A program made the translations under genes and the position numbers. A DNA stretch of 64,000 nucleotides. Origin: Saccharopolyspora oryzae. GTDB lineage: Bacteria > Actinomycetota > Actinomycetes > Mycobacteriales > Pseudonocardiaceae. Location of the stretch: the NCBI RefSeq assembly GCF_027853915.1, contig NZ_JAQGLA010000002.1:62001-126000 (forward strand). The letters are read 5' to 3'. Numbering within the stretch: the first letter of the stretch is position 1; every line of letters begins with the position of its first letter. The notes beneath the pieces are model-generated. The model did no database searches. It was not told the DNA's origin and was given only the letters and a program-made list of their open reading frames with translations. Positions 8,516-17,465 of this stretch are shown here, one piece after another.

Positions 8516-10461
8516 AAGCCCACCGCCAATCGATGTCCTTCGACCACAGCGGCGTGCGCACGTCGCGGGGCGATGCAGTCGCCCGCGCGGTGAACCGCGA
8601 ACGCCGAGCCCTTCAACTCATGCCACAGATCGTCCTCGGGCGCCTGGTGAGCAGCGCAAACCACCCAGTCGAAGCGCGCCTCGGCCATGTCCCCCGTGGT
8701 GTGCTTGAGGATCTGCAGCACCACACCACCGGAGTCACCGGCCGCGGACATCACGACCTCGTCGGTGCGCTGCTCGATGCCCTTGGCGTGCGCGCGGATG
8801 TTGAAGGTCTCCATGTCCAGGGTCACGCCGAGGTCCTGGCAGACCACCATGCCCGGCGTCGTGATCTGCACCCGGCAACCGCGATCGGCCAGCAGCTCGG
8901 CGACCGAAGCGGCCTGGTGGAAGCCGAGCTCATCGACCACCAGCACATCACCTTCAGGCGCGACGCGTCCCTCCAGCACGTCGCGGACGTCGACCACCCG
9001 CTCCGCATCCCCGGCCCAGTGGACCGGCTGCGGCCGGGCGCCGGTGGCCAGCACGACGACGTCGGGGTGCTCACCGCGCAGCATCTCGGCCGTGGCTGCC
9101 ACGTTGGTCTTGACGTCCACGCCGAAGCGCTCGCACTCCGCGCGGAGGTTGCGCACCACGTCGAGGAATTCCGCACGACTGGGCACCGAAGCCGCGACCG
9201 CGACCTGGCCCCCGGTGGACGGTTCGCGCTCGAACAGGGTCACGTGGTGGCCGCGCTCGGCTGCGGTCGCCGCGGCCTGCAGACCGGCCGGTCCACCACC
9301 GACGACGAGCACCCGCTTGCGCAGGCGAGGCATCGGCAGCGGGGTGGACTCGCGACCGGTGCGCGGGTTCTCGATGCAGCCCAGCCAGCGGTTCAGCCCC
9401 ATCCTGCCGACGCATTCCTGGTTGCAGGACAAGCAGGTCCGGATGTCGTTGCGATGCCCGGAACGGGCCTTGGCCGCGAAGTCCGGGTCCGCGATCTGGC
9501 CGCGCACCACGCCGACCAGATCGCAGTGCCCCTCTTCCAGAGCGCGTTCGGCCTGCAGCGGATCCTTGATCCGCCCGACACCGACGACCGGCAGGTTCAC
9601 CGCACGTCGGATCGCGTTCGAGATGAACAGCGCGTACCCGGGCGGAACGGTCATGGAGGCCTCGATCATGTAGAGCGTGGAGGTGGCCACGCCGATCGAG
9701 GTGTTGATGTAGTCGACCTTGCCGGTGGCCTCGACCAGCTTCGCGACCTCGACGGCCTCCTCGATGGTGGTGCCGCCCTCGATCAGCTCGTCACCGCACA
9801 ACCGGACCCCGAGAGCCCGATCCGGTCCGATCGCCTCCCGGACGACGTCGATGATCTCCAGCAGGATCCGGGCGCGGTTGACCAGCGGACCGCCGTAGGC
9901 ATCGGTGCGCGTGTTCGTCGCCGGGGACAGGAATCCGCGCACGATCGAGGAGTGCGAGCACTGCAGCTCGACACCGTCGAACCCGCCTTCCGCGCAGTGG
10001 CCGGCCACGGTGCCGTAACCCGCGACGACCTCGGCGATCTCACCGGTGTCGATGGCCTTGGGCACCTCGCGGAACATCGGGTCGGGCACCGCGGACGGCG
10101 CCCACACCGGCAGCCTCGAGTACATCGAGGACGCCTGTCCTCCGTTGTGGTTGAGCTGCGCGAGGATCGGGACGTCGTGGGCGTGGACTGCCTCGGTGAT
10201 CCGCCGGTAACCGGACACCACCTCAGGCCGGAACCCGTGGATCAGCTTCTCGTAGGGCCAGTCGGTCGGGTGGGTGGAGTGCTCCTCGGTGATGATCAGC
10301 CCAGCACCGCCCTCGGCACGCGCCGCGTAGTAAGCGGCGTGCTGGTCGGTCGGCACTCCGTCCCGGGCGTAGTTCGTCAGGTGCGCGGAGAACACGATCC
10401 GGTTCCGGACGGTCAGCGGCCCGATGCGCAGCGGCGAGAACAGGTAGCGGTGTTCGCTCAT
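8512..10461 (-). CDS. mycofactocin-system FadH/OYE-family oxidoreductase (proximal copy)
   Basis: 649 residues with the architecture of 2,4-dienoyl-CoA reductase. An Old Yellow Enzyme TIM barrel (about residues 5-340, FSPLRIGPLTVRNRIV) is followed by a [4Fe-4S] cysteine set (CLSCNQEC ... GCIENP). A C-terminal FAD/NAD(P) domain begins at RVLVVGGGPAGLQAA. The family is one of two OYE-like families known to co-occur with mycofactocin. Its substrate is not established. The ATG at 10461 was chosen because it starts the conserved frame and overlaps the stop of the next OYE gene by four bases. Confidence 0.87.
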   Translation of the reverse strand: MSEHRYLFSPLRIGPLTVRNRIVFSAHLTNYARDGVPTDQHAAYYAARAEGGAGLIITEEHSTHPTDWPYEKLIHGFRPEVVSGYRRITEAVHAHDVPILAQLNHNGGQASSMYSRLPVWAPSAVPDPMFREVPKAIDTGEIAEVVAGYGTVAGHCAEGGFDGVELQCSHSSIVRGFLSPATNTRTDAYGGPLVNRARILLEIIDVVREAIGPDRALGVRLCGDELIEGGTTIEEAVEVAKLVEATGKVDYINTSIGVATSTLYMIEASMTVPPGYALFISNAIRRAVNLPVVGVGRIKDPLQAERALEEGHCDLVGVVRGQIADPDFAAKARSGHRNDIRTCLSCNQECVGRMGLNRWLGCIENPRTGRESTPLPMPRLRKRVLVVGGGPAGLQAAATAAERGHHVTLFEREPSTGGQVAVAASVPSRAEFLDVVRNLRAECERFGVDVKTNVAATAEMLRGEHPDVVVLATGARPQPVHWAGDAERVVDVRDVLEGRVAPEGDVLVVDELGFHQAASVAELLADRGCRVQITTPGMVVCQDLGVTLDMETFNIRAHAKGIEQRTDEVVMSAAGDSGGVVLQILKHTTGDMAEARFDWVVCAAHQAPEDDLWHELKGSAFAVHRAGDCIAPRRAHAAVVEGHRLAVGL

Positions 10462-12353
10462 CGCGCTCCCTCGAGTGCGGTGATCCGGTGCGCGGCGCGT
10501 CGGCCTTCCAGGATCGCTTCGTGGATCGTGCGCGGCGCCACGCAGTCCCCGGCACGCAGCGCACCGGCGGGTTCCGGATTCGGCAGGCGATGTCCGCAGT
10601 GGACGACCACCGCGCACGGCACCTCATGGCGTTGGGCGGTGAAGACGTCCTCCAGCACAACGTGACCTGGATGGACCTCGCGCAGCAGGGAACGCTTCTC
10701 CAGGCGCACGCCAGCTCGTTGCAGCCGCCCGTTCGCATCGGCCAGGTCTCCGGTCAGGGCCAGCTGGGTGCCCACGACCTGGTCCTGGGTGACGATCGCG
10801 GTCTCCCGCCCCTGCTCGGCGAGCAGCTCAGCGACCCCGACGCCCACCGCGTCGCCGATCGGATCGACCACCACGACCGGCCCTTCCGGAAGTGCTTCGC
10901 GCGCCAGCAGGTCAGCGACGTCGAGGACCTCACCGCCGAAGTCCTGGTAGGCGCGCGGGCCTGGAATGGAGCCCGTCGCGACCATCACGTCCCGGCCGAT
11001 GAGGTCAGCGTCGCCGATCTCGGTGCCGAGGGTGACGCGGACGCCGAGCCGACGCACCTCCGCCTCCAGCCAGTCCGCGAGCCGTCGCAGCCGTTCGCGG
11101 CCGCCCACCTTCGCTGCCAGCAGCAACGAGCCACCCAGGCGTTGCCCGCGCTCGACGATCTCCACTGCGTGCCCAGCCAGGGCGAGCACCCGCGCGGCCT
11201 CCATGCCGGCCGGACCACCACCGACGACGAGCACCTCGCGCGGAGCCGACGGGACACCGATCTGTTCGGTCCCCTCATGACCGCTGAACGGCTCGCCGAT
11301 GCACGAAACGATCGGATTGCGGTTGTCCCGCACCCGGCACTTCTGGTTGCACAGCACGCACGGCCTGACTCGACCCGGCTGGCCGGAACGGACGAGCTCG
11401 ACCAGCCGCGGCTCGGCGATCTGCGCCCGCGTCATCTCGACCAGGTCCGCAACACCGTCGTCCAGGGCCTGCTGCGCCTGCCCTGGGTCCACGACGCTGC
11501 CCTGCAGGACCACCTGAGGACCGCTCACGGCTTGGCGGATCTGGTGGCAGAGGTCGCTGTTGAACCCCGGCTCGGTGTGCAGGTCCGGGCGGGTCGCCGA
11601 GATCGCCATCGCGGATCCGCGCACCACCACGAGGTAGTCGATCAGGTCGGAGACCGCCTGGGCGATCTCCGTCGCCTGTTCCGGGGTGATGCCCGCCCAC
11701 GGTGCGAGTTCGTCGCAGGACAGCCGCAGACCCACGACTCCCTCGCCAACAGCGTCCCGGACCGCGGTCAGCACCTCGTGCAGCAGCCGCTTGCGGTCCT
11801 CGCCGTAGCCGTCCGAGCGCTGGTTGGTGAGCCCGGAGAGGAACTGCCTGAGCAGGGAGAACTGCCCTGCTTCCAGCTCCACGCCGTGCAACCCGGCACG
11901 CACGGCCGAGGCCGCCGCGGCGCCGAAACCGGCGACCAGCTCGTCGATCTGCTCCTGCTCGATCTCCATCGGCAGCTCTCGGCTGACGACGTCCGGGATT
12001 CGGGAAGGTCCCCACAGCACTTGCTGGGAGAACGCCGATGATCCCTGCGCACCGGAGTGGCCGAGCCCGGCGAGGACGACCGTGCCATGCGGGCGGCACG
12101 CTTCGGCAACCGCCGCCCACCCGGGAGCGCACTCAGCGGCCAGCGGTGCCCGCTCGTAGGGCCAGTCCGAGGCGTGCACGCTGGCGCTTTCGGTGACGAT
12201 CACACCGGCACCACCGGCAGCGCGCGCCTGGTAGTAGGCGACGTGCCGGTCCGAAATGGCCCGGCCACGCCCCAAATTCGTCTCGTGCGGCCCGAACAGA
12301 ACCCGGGACGGGGCGTCCGCGGAGCCCAGCCGCAGGCCTTCGGTGAGTCTCAT
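10458..12353 (-). CDS. mycofactocin-system FadH/OYE-family oxidoreductase (distal copy)
   Basis: 631 residues, a paralogue of the neighbouring gene with the same order: TIM barrel (VLFGPHETNLGRGRAISDRH), cysteine cluster (CVLCNQKC ... VSCIGEP), then EVLVVGGGPAGMEAARVLA. Sequence divergence from the first copy is considerable, so this is an old duplication and both appear functional. The two may act on different substrates or form a complex. Translationally coupled to mftC upstream (four-base overlap) and to the first OYE downstream. It is the first oxidoreductase after the core maturation genes. Confidence 0.87.
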   Translation of the reverse strand: MRLTEGLRLGSADAPSRVLFGPHETNLGRGRAISDRHVAYYQARAAGGAGVIVTESASVHASDWPYERAPLAAECAPGWAAVAEACRPHGTVVLAGLGHSGAQGSSAFSQQVLWGPSRIPDVVSRELPMEIEQEQIDELVAGFGAAAASAVRAGLHGVELEAGQFSLLRQFLSGLTNQRSDGYGEDRKRLLHEVLTAVRDAVGEGVVGLRLSCDELAPWAGITPEQATEIAQAVSDLIDYLVVVRGSAMAISATRPDLHTEPGFNSDLCHQIRQAVSGPQVVLQGSVVDPGQAQQALDDGVADLVEMTRAQIAEPRLVELVRSGQPGRVRPCVLCNQKCRVRDNRNPIVSCIGEPFSGHEGTEQIGVPSAPREVLVVGGGPAGMEAARVLALAGHAVEIVERGQRLGGSLLLAAKVGGRERLRRLADWLEAEVRRLGVRVTLGTEIGDADLIGRDVMVATGSIPGPRAYQDFGGEVLDVADLLAREALPEGPVVVVDPIGDAVGVGVAELLAEQGRETAIVTQDQVVGTQLALTGDLADANGRLQRAGVRLEKRSLLREVHPGHVVLEDVFTAQRHEVPCAVVVHCGHRLPNPEPAGALRAGDCVAPRTIHEAILEGRRAAHRITALEGAR

Positions 12354-13537
12354 GTGCCGGCCGCCAGCGGACTGGAGTCGCAGGGCTTGGCCGGAACTGC
12401 GGGCAACCCCAGGCTCACCTTGCGCCGGGACGACCGGGAGTGGTCCTGCGACGGCTTCGGCAACCCACCTCTGTCCACAACGGACAGCGCGGTTTCACCG
12501 TGCCCCTTCACGCATTCCGGATCGGGACCGTCCAGCGGGAGGCCGGTGAAGAACTTCGCCGCCATGCACCCGCCCTGGCAGGCGTCGAACTCCGAGCAGG
12601 ACTGGCACGCGCCGCCCGACTGCGGCTGGCGCAACTCGGTGAACAGCTCCGATTCACGCCACACCCGGGCGAAACCGCCCTCGTCCCGGACGTTGCCCGC
12701 CTTGAACACGTCGTGGATCGCGAACGGGCAGGCGTAGACATCGCCCACCGGGTCGATCAAGCACACCACCCGGCCCGCACCGCACAGGTTCAGCCCCGGC
12801 AGCGGAGTGGGCCCCAACGCGTTGAGGTGGAAGAACGAATCACCGGTGAGCACGCGATCGCCGTGCTCGATCAGCCACGAGTAGATCTCGTGCTGCTGCG
12901 CGTCGGTCGGGTGCAGCTCGTCCCACACGTCCGCGCCGCGCCCCGACGGCCGCAACCGGGTGATCCGCAGCTGCGCGCCGAACTCGTCGGCGATGGCCAG
13001 GAAGTCGTCCAGCTGCGCGACGTTCTGCCTGGTCATCACCACCGAGATCTTGAAGTCCCGCATCCCGGCGTCCGACAGGTTCCGCAACGCCCGCATCGCC
13101 ATGTCGAACGAACCGGGTCCGCGGACCGCGTCGTTGACCTCCCGCGTGGCGCCGTCCAGCGAGATCTGCACGTCCACGTAGTCGGTGGCGGCGAGCCGCT
13201 CCGCCCGCTCGCGGTCGATCCGCAGGCCGTTGGTGGAGAACTTCACCCCCACCTGGTGCTCGACGGCGTAGTCCAGCAGCTCCCAGAAGTCCGGCCGCAC
13301 CGTCGGTTCACCACCGCCGACGTTGACGTAGAACACCTGCATCCGCTGCAGCTCGTCGATCACCGACTTCATCTCCGCGGTGCTCAACTCCCGCGGATCG
13401 CGCCGGCCCGAGGACGAGAGGCAGTGCTCGCAGGCCAGGTTGCAGGCGTAGGTCCACTCCCAGGTCAGGCAGATCGGGGCGTCCAAACCACCTTTGAACT
13501 GCTCGACCAGGGAGGGCACCGGTTCCACCGCAGTCAC
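12350..13537 (-). CDS. mftC: MftC, mycofactocin radical SAM maturase
   Basis: 395 residues. The radical-SAM motif CNLACEHC gives Cys32, Cys36 and Cys39, and GGGEPTVRPDF is the SAM-binding GGE motif. The C-terminal SPASM domain holds auxiliary cluster cysteines (LCGAGRVVC, YACPF, GACQSCSEFDACQGGC, DPEC). MftC catalyses decarboxylation of the C-terminal tyrosine of MftA and then carbon-carbon bond formation with the preceding valine. The start follows the mftB stop by 29 bases. The length is normal, with a short tail of low conservation after the last cysteine. Confidence 0.96.
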   Translation of the reverse strand: MTAVEPVPSLVEQFKGGLDAPICLTWEWTYACNLACEHCLSSSGRRDPRELSTAEMKSVIDELQRMQVFYVNVGGGEPTVRPDFWELLDYAVEHQVGVKFSTNGLRIDRERAERLAATDYVDVQISLDGATREVNDAVRGPGSFDMAMRALRNLSDAGMRDFKISVVMTRQNVAQLDDFLAIADEFGAQLRITRLRPSGRGADVWDELHPTDAQQHEIYSWLIEHGDRVLTGDSFFHLNALGPTPLPGLNLCGAGRVVCLIDPVGDVYACPFAIHDVFKAGNVRDEGGFARVWRESELFTELRQPQSGGACQSCSEFDACQGGCMAAKFFTGLPLDGPDPECVKGHGETALSVVDRGGLPKPSQDHSRSSRRKVSLGLPAVPAKPCDSSPLAAGT

Positions 13538-13566
13538 GTCGTCTCCACTCTGTCAACGAGGCCGGG

Positions 13567-13839
13567 TCAACGAGGCCGGATCATGTCCGAGGCGGCCAGC
13601 GAGGCCAGGGCCCGCCGGAACTGCGGCCGCCGCTGCTGCGGCACGGCCAGCAGCGCGTCCTCGACGCTGGTGTGCTCGCCCAGCCCGCGCACCAGATCCA
13701 CCAGCTCGGGAACCTTCAAGAACGACAACTTCCGGTTGCCGAAGTGGTACGCGAGCGCCCCGAACGGCTCGGGGCGCAACGCGACCTGCGGATTCAACCG
13801 GTAGCCCAGGCTCGTGTCGAACTCCGCTGCGGTGGCCAT
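13567..13839 (-). CDS. mftB: MftB, mycofactocin precursor-binding chaperone
   Basis: 90 residues, a small PqqD-like recognition protein that binds the MftA leader and presents it to MftC. Recognisable stretches are SLGYRLNPQVALRPEPFGALAYHFGNRKLSFLK, split here as the RPEPFGALAYHFGNRKL core, and a C-terminal ARRAL-like helix (FRRALASLAASDMI). The ATG at 13839 overlaps the mftA stop by one base (TGATG). It was preferred over an upstream in-frame start because of that coupling and the family length. Confidence 0.93.
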   Translation of the reverse strand: MATAAEFDTSLGYRLNPQVALRPEPFGALAYHFGNRKLSFLKVPELVDLVRGLGEHTSVEDALLAVPQQRRPQFRRALASLAASDMIRPR

Positions 13840-13940
13840 CAGTAGACCCCGCACATCCCGTCGATCGAGACCTCTTCGACGAGCAGTTCCTCCTCGACGA
13901 CCGGCTCGGTGGTTCCCGCTTCGACCTGTTCCTCAGCCAT
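13839..13940 (-). CDS. mftA: MftA, mycofactocin precursor peptide
   Basis: Only 33 residues, starting MAEEQVEAGTTEPV. The acidic leader ends in SIDGMCGVY, the conserved mycofactocin core; the last two residues (Val-Tyr) become the redox cofactor. An AGGAG ribosome-binding site lies about six bases before the ATG. It is the first gene of the operon, just downstream of the MftR-type palindrome. The gene is shorter than common annotation cut-offs and easily missed; the conserved C-terminus makes the call secure. Confidence 0.96.
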   Translation of the reverse strand: MAEEQVEAGTTEPVVEEELLVEEVSIDGMCGVY

Positions 13941-13986
13941 GGGATGCTCCTGTCGACGTTGACCGATCCACCGCCGACACCGTATT

Positions 13987-13999
13987 TGCACCCGGTGCA
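13987..13999. promoter_or_regulatory. palindromic operator candidate between mftR and mftA
   Basis: TGCACC-C-GGTGCA is a perfect inverted repeat in the short divergent region. It lies 46 bases before mftA and 26 bases before the likely TTG start of mftR. TetR-family regulators bind such palindromes, so this is the obvious binding site for MftR on both promoters. This is inference from position and symmetry. Confidence 0.65.
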
Positions 14000-14025
14000 T
14001 TTTGAAAGACGTGGAGCAGGAAATC

Positions 14026-14664
14026 TTGGGACGCAACACTGTTGGAGCAACCGCGCGAACCGGTGGACGGCAGCGGGCGACCAGCGCTGCCGAGCTGGAG
14101 CAGGTGGCCTTCGACCTGTTCGACGAGCAGGGGTTCGAGAACACCACGGTCACCGACATCGCGCGTGCCGCCGGCATCGCGCGCCGCACGTTCTTCCACT
14201 ACTTCCCGTCGAAGAACGATGTCCCGTGGGGCGATTTCGACGCCGAGCTGGCGCGACTGCGCGCGGACCTGCGCGCCTCCCCCGCCGGAACTCCGCTCAT
14301 GGACAACATCCGGCACTGCCTGGTCGAGTTCAACCGGGTGCCGCCGGAGCAGGTCCCGGCGCACTGGCGCCGGATGCGCCTGATCCTCGGCATCCCCGCG
14401 CTGCAAGCCCACTCGACCTTGCGGTTCCAGGCGTGGCGCCAGGTCATCGCCGAGTTCGTCGGCGCGCAGACCGGAAAACCCGCTGACGCGCTCGCTCCCC
14501 AGACCATCGCGCACGCGACGCTGGGCGTGGCGCTAGCGGCCTACGAGCGGTGGCTCGACGAGCCGGACGCCGAGCTCACCGATCTGCTGGACGCAGCGAT
14601 GCGCGAGCTCGCCACCGGGTTCGCCGGTTCGGAAACGACCGACCAGCCGGGCCGGGTGCCATGA
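14026..14664 (+). CDS. mftR: MftR, TetR-family regulator of mycofactocin genes
   Basis: About 212 residues. The N-terminal helix-turn-helix is TTVTDIARAAGIARRTFFHYFPSKNDVPWGDFD; the FPSKNDVPWGDF stretch is characteristic of MftR. MftR is a TetR repressor of mycofactocin genes relieved by long-chain acyl-CoA in mycobacteria. It is transcribed divergently from mftA. The start is uncertain: TTG at 14026 has an AGGA site seven bases upstream and is preferred. In-frame GTG at 14011 and TTG at 14002 would place the start very near the palindrome. Confidence 0.9.
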   Translation: MGRNTVGATARTGGRQRATSAAELEQVAFDLFDEQGFENTTVTDIARAAGIARRTFFHYFPSKNDVPWGDFDAELARLRADLRASPAGTPLMDNIRHCLVEFNRVPPEQVPAHWRRMRLILGIPALQAHSTLRFQAWRQVIAEFVGAQTGKPADALAPQTIAHATLGVALAAYERWLDEPDAELTDLLDAAMRELATGFAGSETTDQPGRVP

Positions 14665-14694
14665 CGCGGTGGCACGACACCCGGCCCCGTCCGA

Positions 14695-15822
14695 TCAGTA
14701 GTCGGATTCGTCGTAGATCACGACGCCGCGCAGGTTCTTCCCGTCGCGCATGTCCTGGTAGCCGGTGTTGATGTCTTCGAGCCGGTATGTGGTGGTGATC
14801 AGCTCGTCCAGCTTCAACGTGCCGTGCCGGTAGAGCTCCAGCAGCCGCGGGATCTGAGTGCGTGGGCTGACCCCGCCGAAGATCGCGCCCTGGATCCGCT
14901 TCTGCAGCAGGGTCAGCTCGAACAGGCCGACCTTGGCGTCGGTCTGCTCGAAGTGCCCCATGCCCGTGACGACCACCTGGCCGCCCTTGGCGGTCATCGA
15001 CATCGCCGGCTGCAGGTGATCGCCGGTGGTCTCGCCGATCGTGATGACCACCGTGTTGGCGTTCTGCCCCCAGGTCATCTCCGAGACCGGACCGGCGGCT
15101 TCCTCCATCGACGAGAAGGCATGGGTAGCACCCAGTTCCAGGGCCTTCTCCCGCTTGAACTCCACCGGATCGACCGCCACCACGTATCGCGCACCGGCCG
15201 CCGCAGCGCCCTGCACCGCGTTGATGCCGACGCCACCGATGCCCACGACGACCACCGTGTCACCTGCACGCGTGTTGCCGATCTCGGTCGCCGACCCCCA
15301 CCCAGTGGACACCCCGCACCCCAGCAGCGCGGCCTTGTCCAGCGGGATGTCGTCCTCGATCTTGATCACCGACGCCTGGTTGACCGTCACGTACGGCGAG
15401 AAGGTCCCCAGCAGGCACATCGGGATGACCGGGTTGCCCCGGTAAGTCGTCCGGTAGGTCCCGTCGGAGATCGCCCGGCCGGACAACAGGCCCATGCCCG
15501 CGTCGCAGAGGTTCTGCATGCCACGCGCGCAGGGGCGACACGTGCCGCACCCCGGGATGAACGCGAGCACGACGTGGTCGCCCTCCTTGAGCCCGGTGAC
15601 CTCCGCACCCACCTTCGTCACCACGCCAGCGCCCTCGTGCCCGCCCACGACGGGGTAGAACTCCACCGGGTTGGCACCGGTGCGCAGGTGCTCGTCGGAG
15701 TGGCACAGCCCCGAGGCCGCCAACCGCACCTGCACCTCTCCGGCAACGGGATCGCCCAGCTCGACCTCTTCGATCTCCCAGTCCTTGCCGGGACTGTGCA
15801 GCAAGGCGGCCTTGGTCTTCAT
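14695..15822 (-). CDS. mycofactocin-dependent (NDMA-dependent) alcohol dehydrogenase
   Basis: 375 residues of the zinc-dependent medium-chain dehydrogenases. Catalytic zinc ligands are Cys40 (GLCHSDEH), His62-Glu63 (GGHEGAG) and the cysteine in LLGCGVSTGWG. Structural zinc cysteines are 92, 95, 98 and 106 (CGTCRPCARGMQNLC). The NAD-binding motif is VVGIGGVGINAVQ. This matches the nicotinoprotein alcohol dehydrogenase family that holds NAD permanently and uses mycofactocin, or artificially NDMA, as electron acceptor. The start MKTKAALLHSPGKDW at 15822 matches the family. Convergent with mftR and close to the mft operon, so it is a likely client enzyme. Confidence 0.9.
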   Translation of the reverse strand: MKTKAALLHSPGKDWEIEEVELGDPVAGEVQVRLAASGLCHSDEHLRTGANPVEFYPVVGGHEGAGVVTKVGAEVTGLKEGDHVVLAFIPGCGTCRPCARGMQNLCDAGMGLLSGRAISDGTYRTTYRGNPVIPMCLLGTFSPYVTVNQASVIKIEDDIPLDKAALLGCGVSTGWGSATEIGNTRAGDTVVVVGIGGVGINAVQGAAAAGARYVVAVDPVEFKREKALELGATHAFSSMEEAAGPVSEMTWGQNANTVVITIGETTGDHLQPAMSMTAKGGQVVVTGMGHFEQTDAKVGLFELTLLQKRIQGAIFGGVSPRTQIPRLLELYRHGTLKLDELITTTYRLEDINTGYQDMRDGKNLRGVVIYDESDY

Positions 15823-16478
15823 ATCCACTCCTCGTCGAATGGGCGCAGAAGGACTTATGGCTTCCTGAGCATGGGAAGTCGGGTGATCGCAGTCAAGGGG
15901 CCGAGCGCGCACGACCGTTTCGCACCAAGCGCTCCACAACTCAGCGTCGCGCGCGGAACCACCGAGCCCGAGCCCTCGGCCAGCACACCGAATTTCGGAG
16001 GCATCGGAAGAACGGACGTCCGAACGCACGCCACCTGACGACCACGCGCTCCGGCGCCATCGAGCGTGCCCTCGAACCTCACCGCACAAGGGACAGCCCG
16101 TGCGGCTGCTGCCGCACGTCCCGGTGACGCTACGTCGTCTTCCGGCGCCGACGATCACCAAATCCCAGTCTAGACAACGAAAAAGCGAATTGCCCTCAAA
16201 GTTGATCACCTCATCGGGCGACCGATATTTACTCGAATCCACGTTCGACGGGTGGCACACTGGAACGCGTCAGCCGATCACTGCAGCCCTCCAGGATCCA
16301 GGTTCGGCACTCGAAAACCATTGGACCGAATCATAAATCCACTGTGGATCGCTGGATCCTCCTTCACCGAACGACCATTGACCGTTCAGAACGCGAAAGG
16401 ACCGCTCTCATGATGTCGAAGTACCGATGGACCGTAGTGAACCACGGCGCAGCGATAGCGCTCTCCCCCACCGTCATG
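15823..16478. other. intergenic region upstream of the alcohol dehydrogenase
   Basis: About 650 bp with no convincing coding frame. It should carry the promoter of the minus-strand alcohol dehydrogenase. A perfect 8-bp hairpin (CGTGCGGC/GCCGCACG, 16099-16118) and an AT-richer block near 16160-16260 are the only structure I see. Confidence 0.5.
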
Positions 16479-17384
16479 TCATGTGGACGAGGCCGGCACG
16501 GGGGTTCGAACGATCAGCACCGGACATGGCGAGTGGTGCAGCAACTTGTGGCTCGTGGAGCCCAAGTGCGCCCCGGAAACACCGCCCCGGCCGCGTGCGC
16601 CCACCACCACGAGCTGCGCCTCCTTCGCCCGAGAGAGCAGCTCGGCGGTCGGTGCGCCACGCCTGACGAACCTGAGCACCTCCACACCCGGATACCGCTC
16701 GTCCCAGCCCGCGAGGACTTCCTCGACGAAGCTCTCGGCGTCGTCCCCGACCATCTCCGAGGGAAGTCGGGAACGCAGCCACTTCAGGTCGATGCCGACC
16801 ACTTCCCAGGTGTGCACCACGTGCAGCGGGACGTCCCAGTCCGCAGCCGCGCCGAAGGCGTGCGCCAGTACCGGCTCGGCGGACAGCGCGTCATCGACAC
16901 CTGCCAGCACTGGGCCGGTCACCGGGAAGGTGAGCGGGTCGCCGGTGTCCGGCACGACCGCGACGGAAGACTTCGCGTGCGCAGCGACCTTCACAGCGAC
17001 CGCTCCGGCGAGCAGTCCGGTGAACCCGCCGAAGCCGCGGTCGCCCACGACGACCAGAGCCGCCGTTCGGGACTCGTCGATCAGCACGTGCTCCGGCGAC
17101 CCCGGGCAGGCCGCCGTGCTCACCGCGACCCCCGGTTCCTGCTCCCGCGCCGCCTCCGCCGCGACGTCCAGCCGGTGCGCGACCTGGTCGCGCACGTGTT
17201 CGCGGTGCTCCTCCGGCCAGTGCAGGCCGGGGAACTCCGGCAGCACGGGCGCGGCAGTGGGGTCGGCGTAAACGATCCGCAAGCCGGATCGACGTCGAGC
17301 CGCCTCCCGCGCTGCCCAGCGTGCGGCGTTGAGCGCCACGGCGGAACCGTCCACCCCGGCCACCACGTGTCCGTTCTCGCCCAT
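16479..17384 (-). CDS. tandem-domain universal stress protein
   Basis: 301 residues with two Usp domains. The first begins VVAGVDGSAVALNAARWA and ends with LVVVGDRGFGGFTGLLAGAVAVKVAAHAKSSVAVV, split here around the ATP-binding G-x2-G-x9-G(S/T) pattern. The second begins VLAGVDDALSAEPVLAHAF and ends with VVVGARGRGGVSGAHLGSTS. Both halves keep the ATP-binding glycines. Actinobacterial tandem Usp proteins respond to hypoxia or stationary phase. The protein is cytoplasmic with no membrane segments. The gene stands alone on the minus strand between the alcohol dehydrogenase promoter region and the phosphoesterase gene. Confidence 0.9.
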   Translation of the reverse strand: MGENGHVVAGVDGSAVALNAARWAAREAARRRSGLRIVYADPTAAPVLPEFPGLHWPEEHREHVRDQVAHRLDVAAEAAREQEPGVAVSTAACPGSPEHVLIDESRTAALVVVGDRGFGGFTGLLAGAVAVKVAAHAKSSVAVVPDTGDPLTFPVTGPVLAGVDDALSAEPVLAHAFGAAADWDVPLHVVHTWEVVGIDLKWLRSRLPSEMVGDDAESFVEEVLAGWDERYPGVEVLRFVRRGAPTAELLSRAKEAQLVVVGARGRGGVSGAHLGSTSHKLLHHSPCPVLIVRTPVPASST

Positions 17385-17465
17385 CCCGGCCCTCCCAGCA
17401 CTGCGCAGGACGACAGCTCCAGGGTGGGCGAGTCCGCCGGGGTCCGCTCGCCGGAACGGCCGCTG

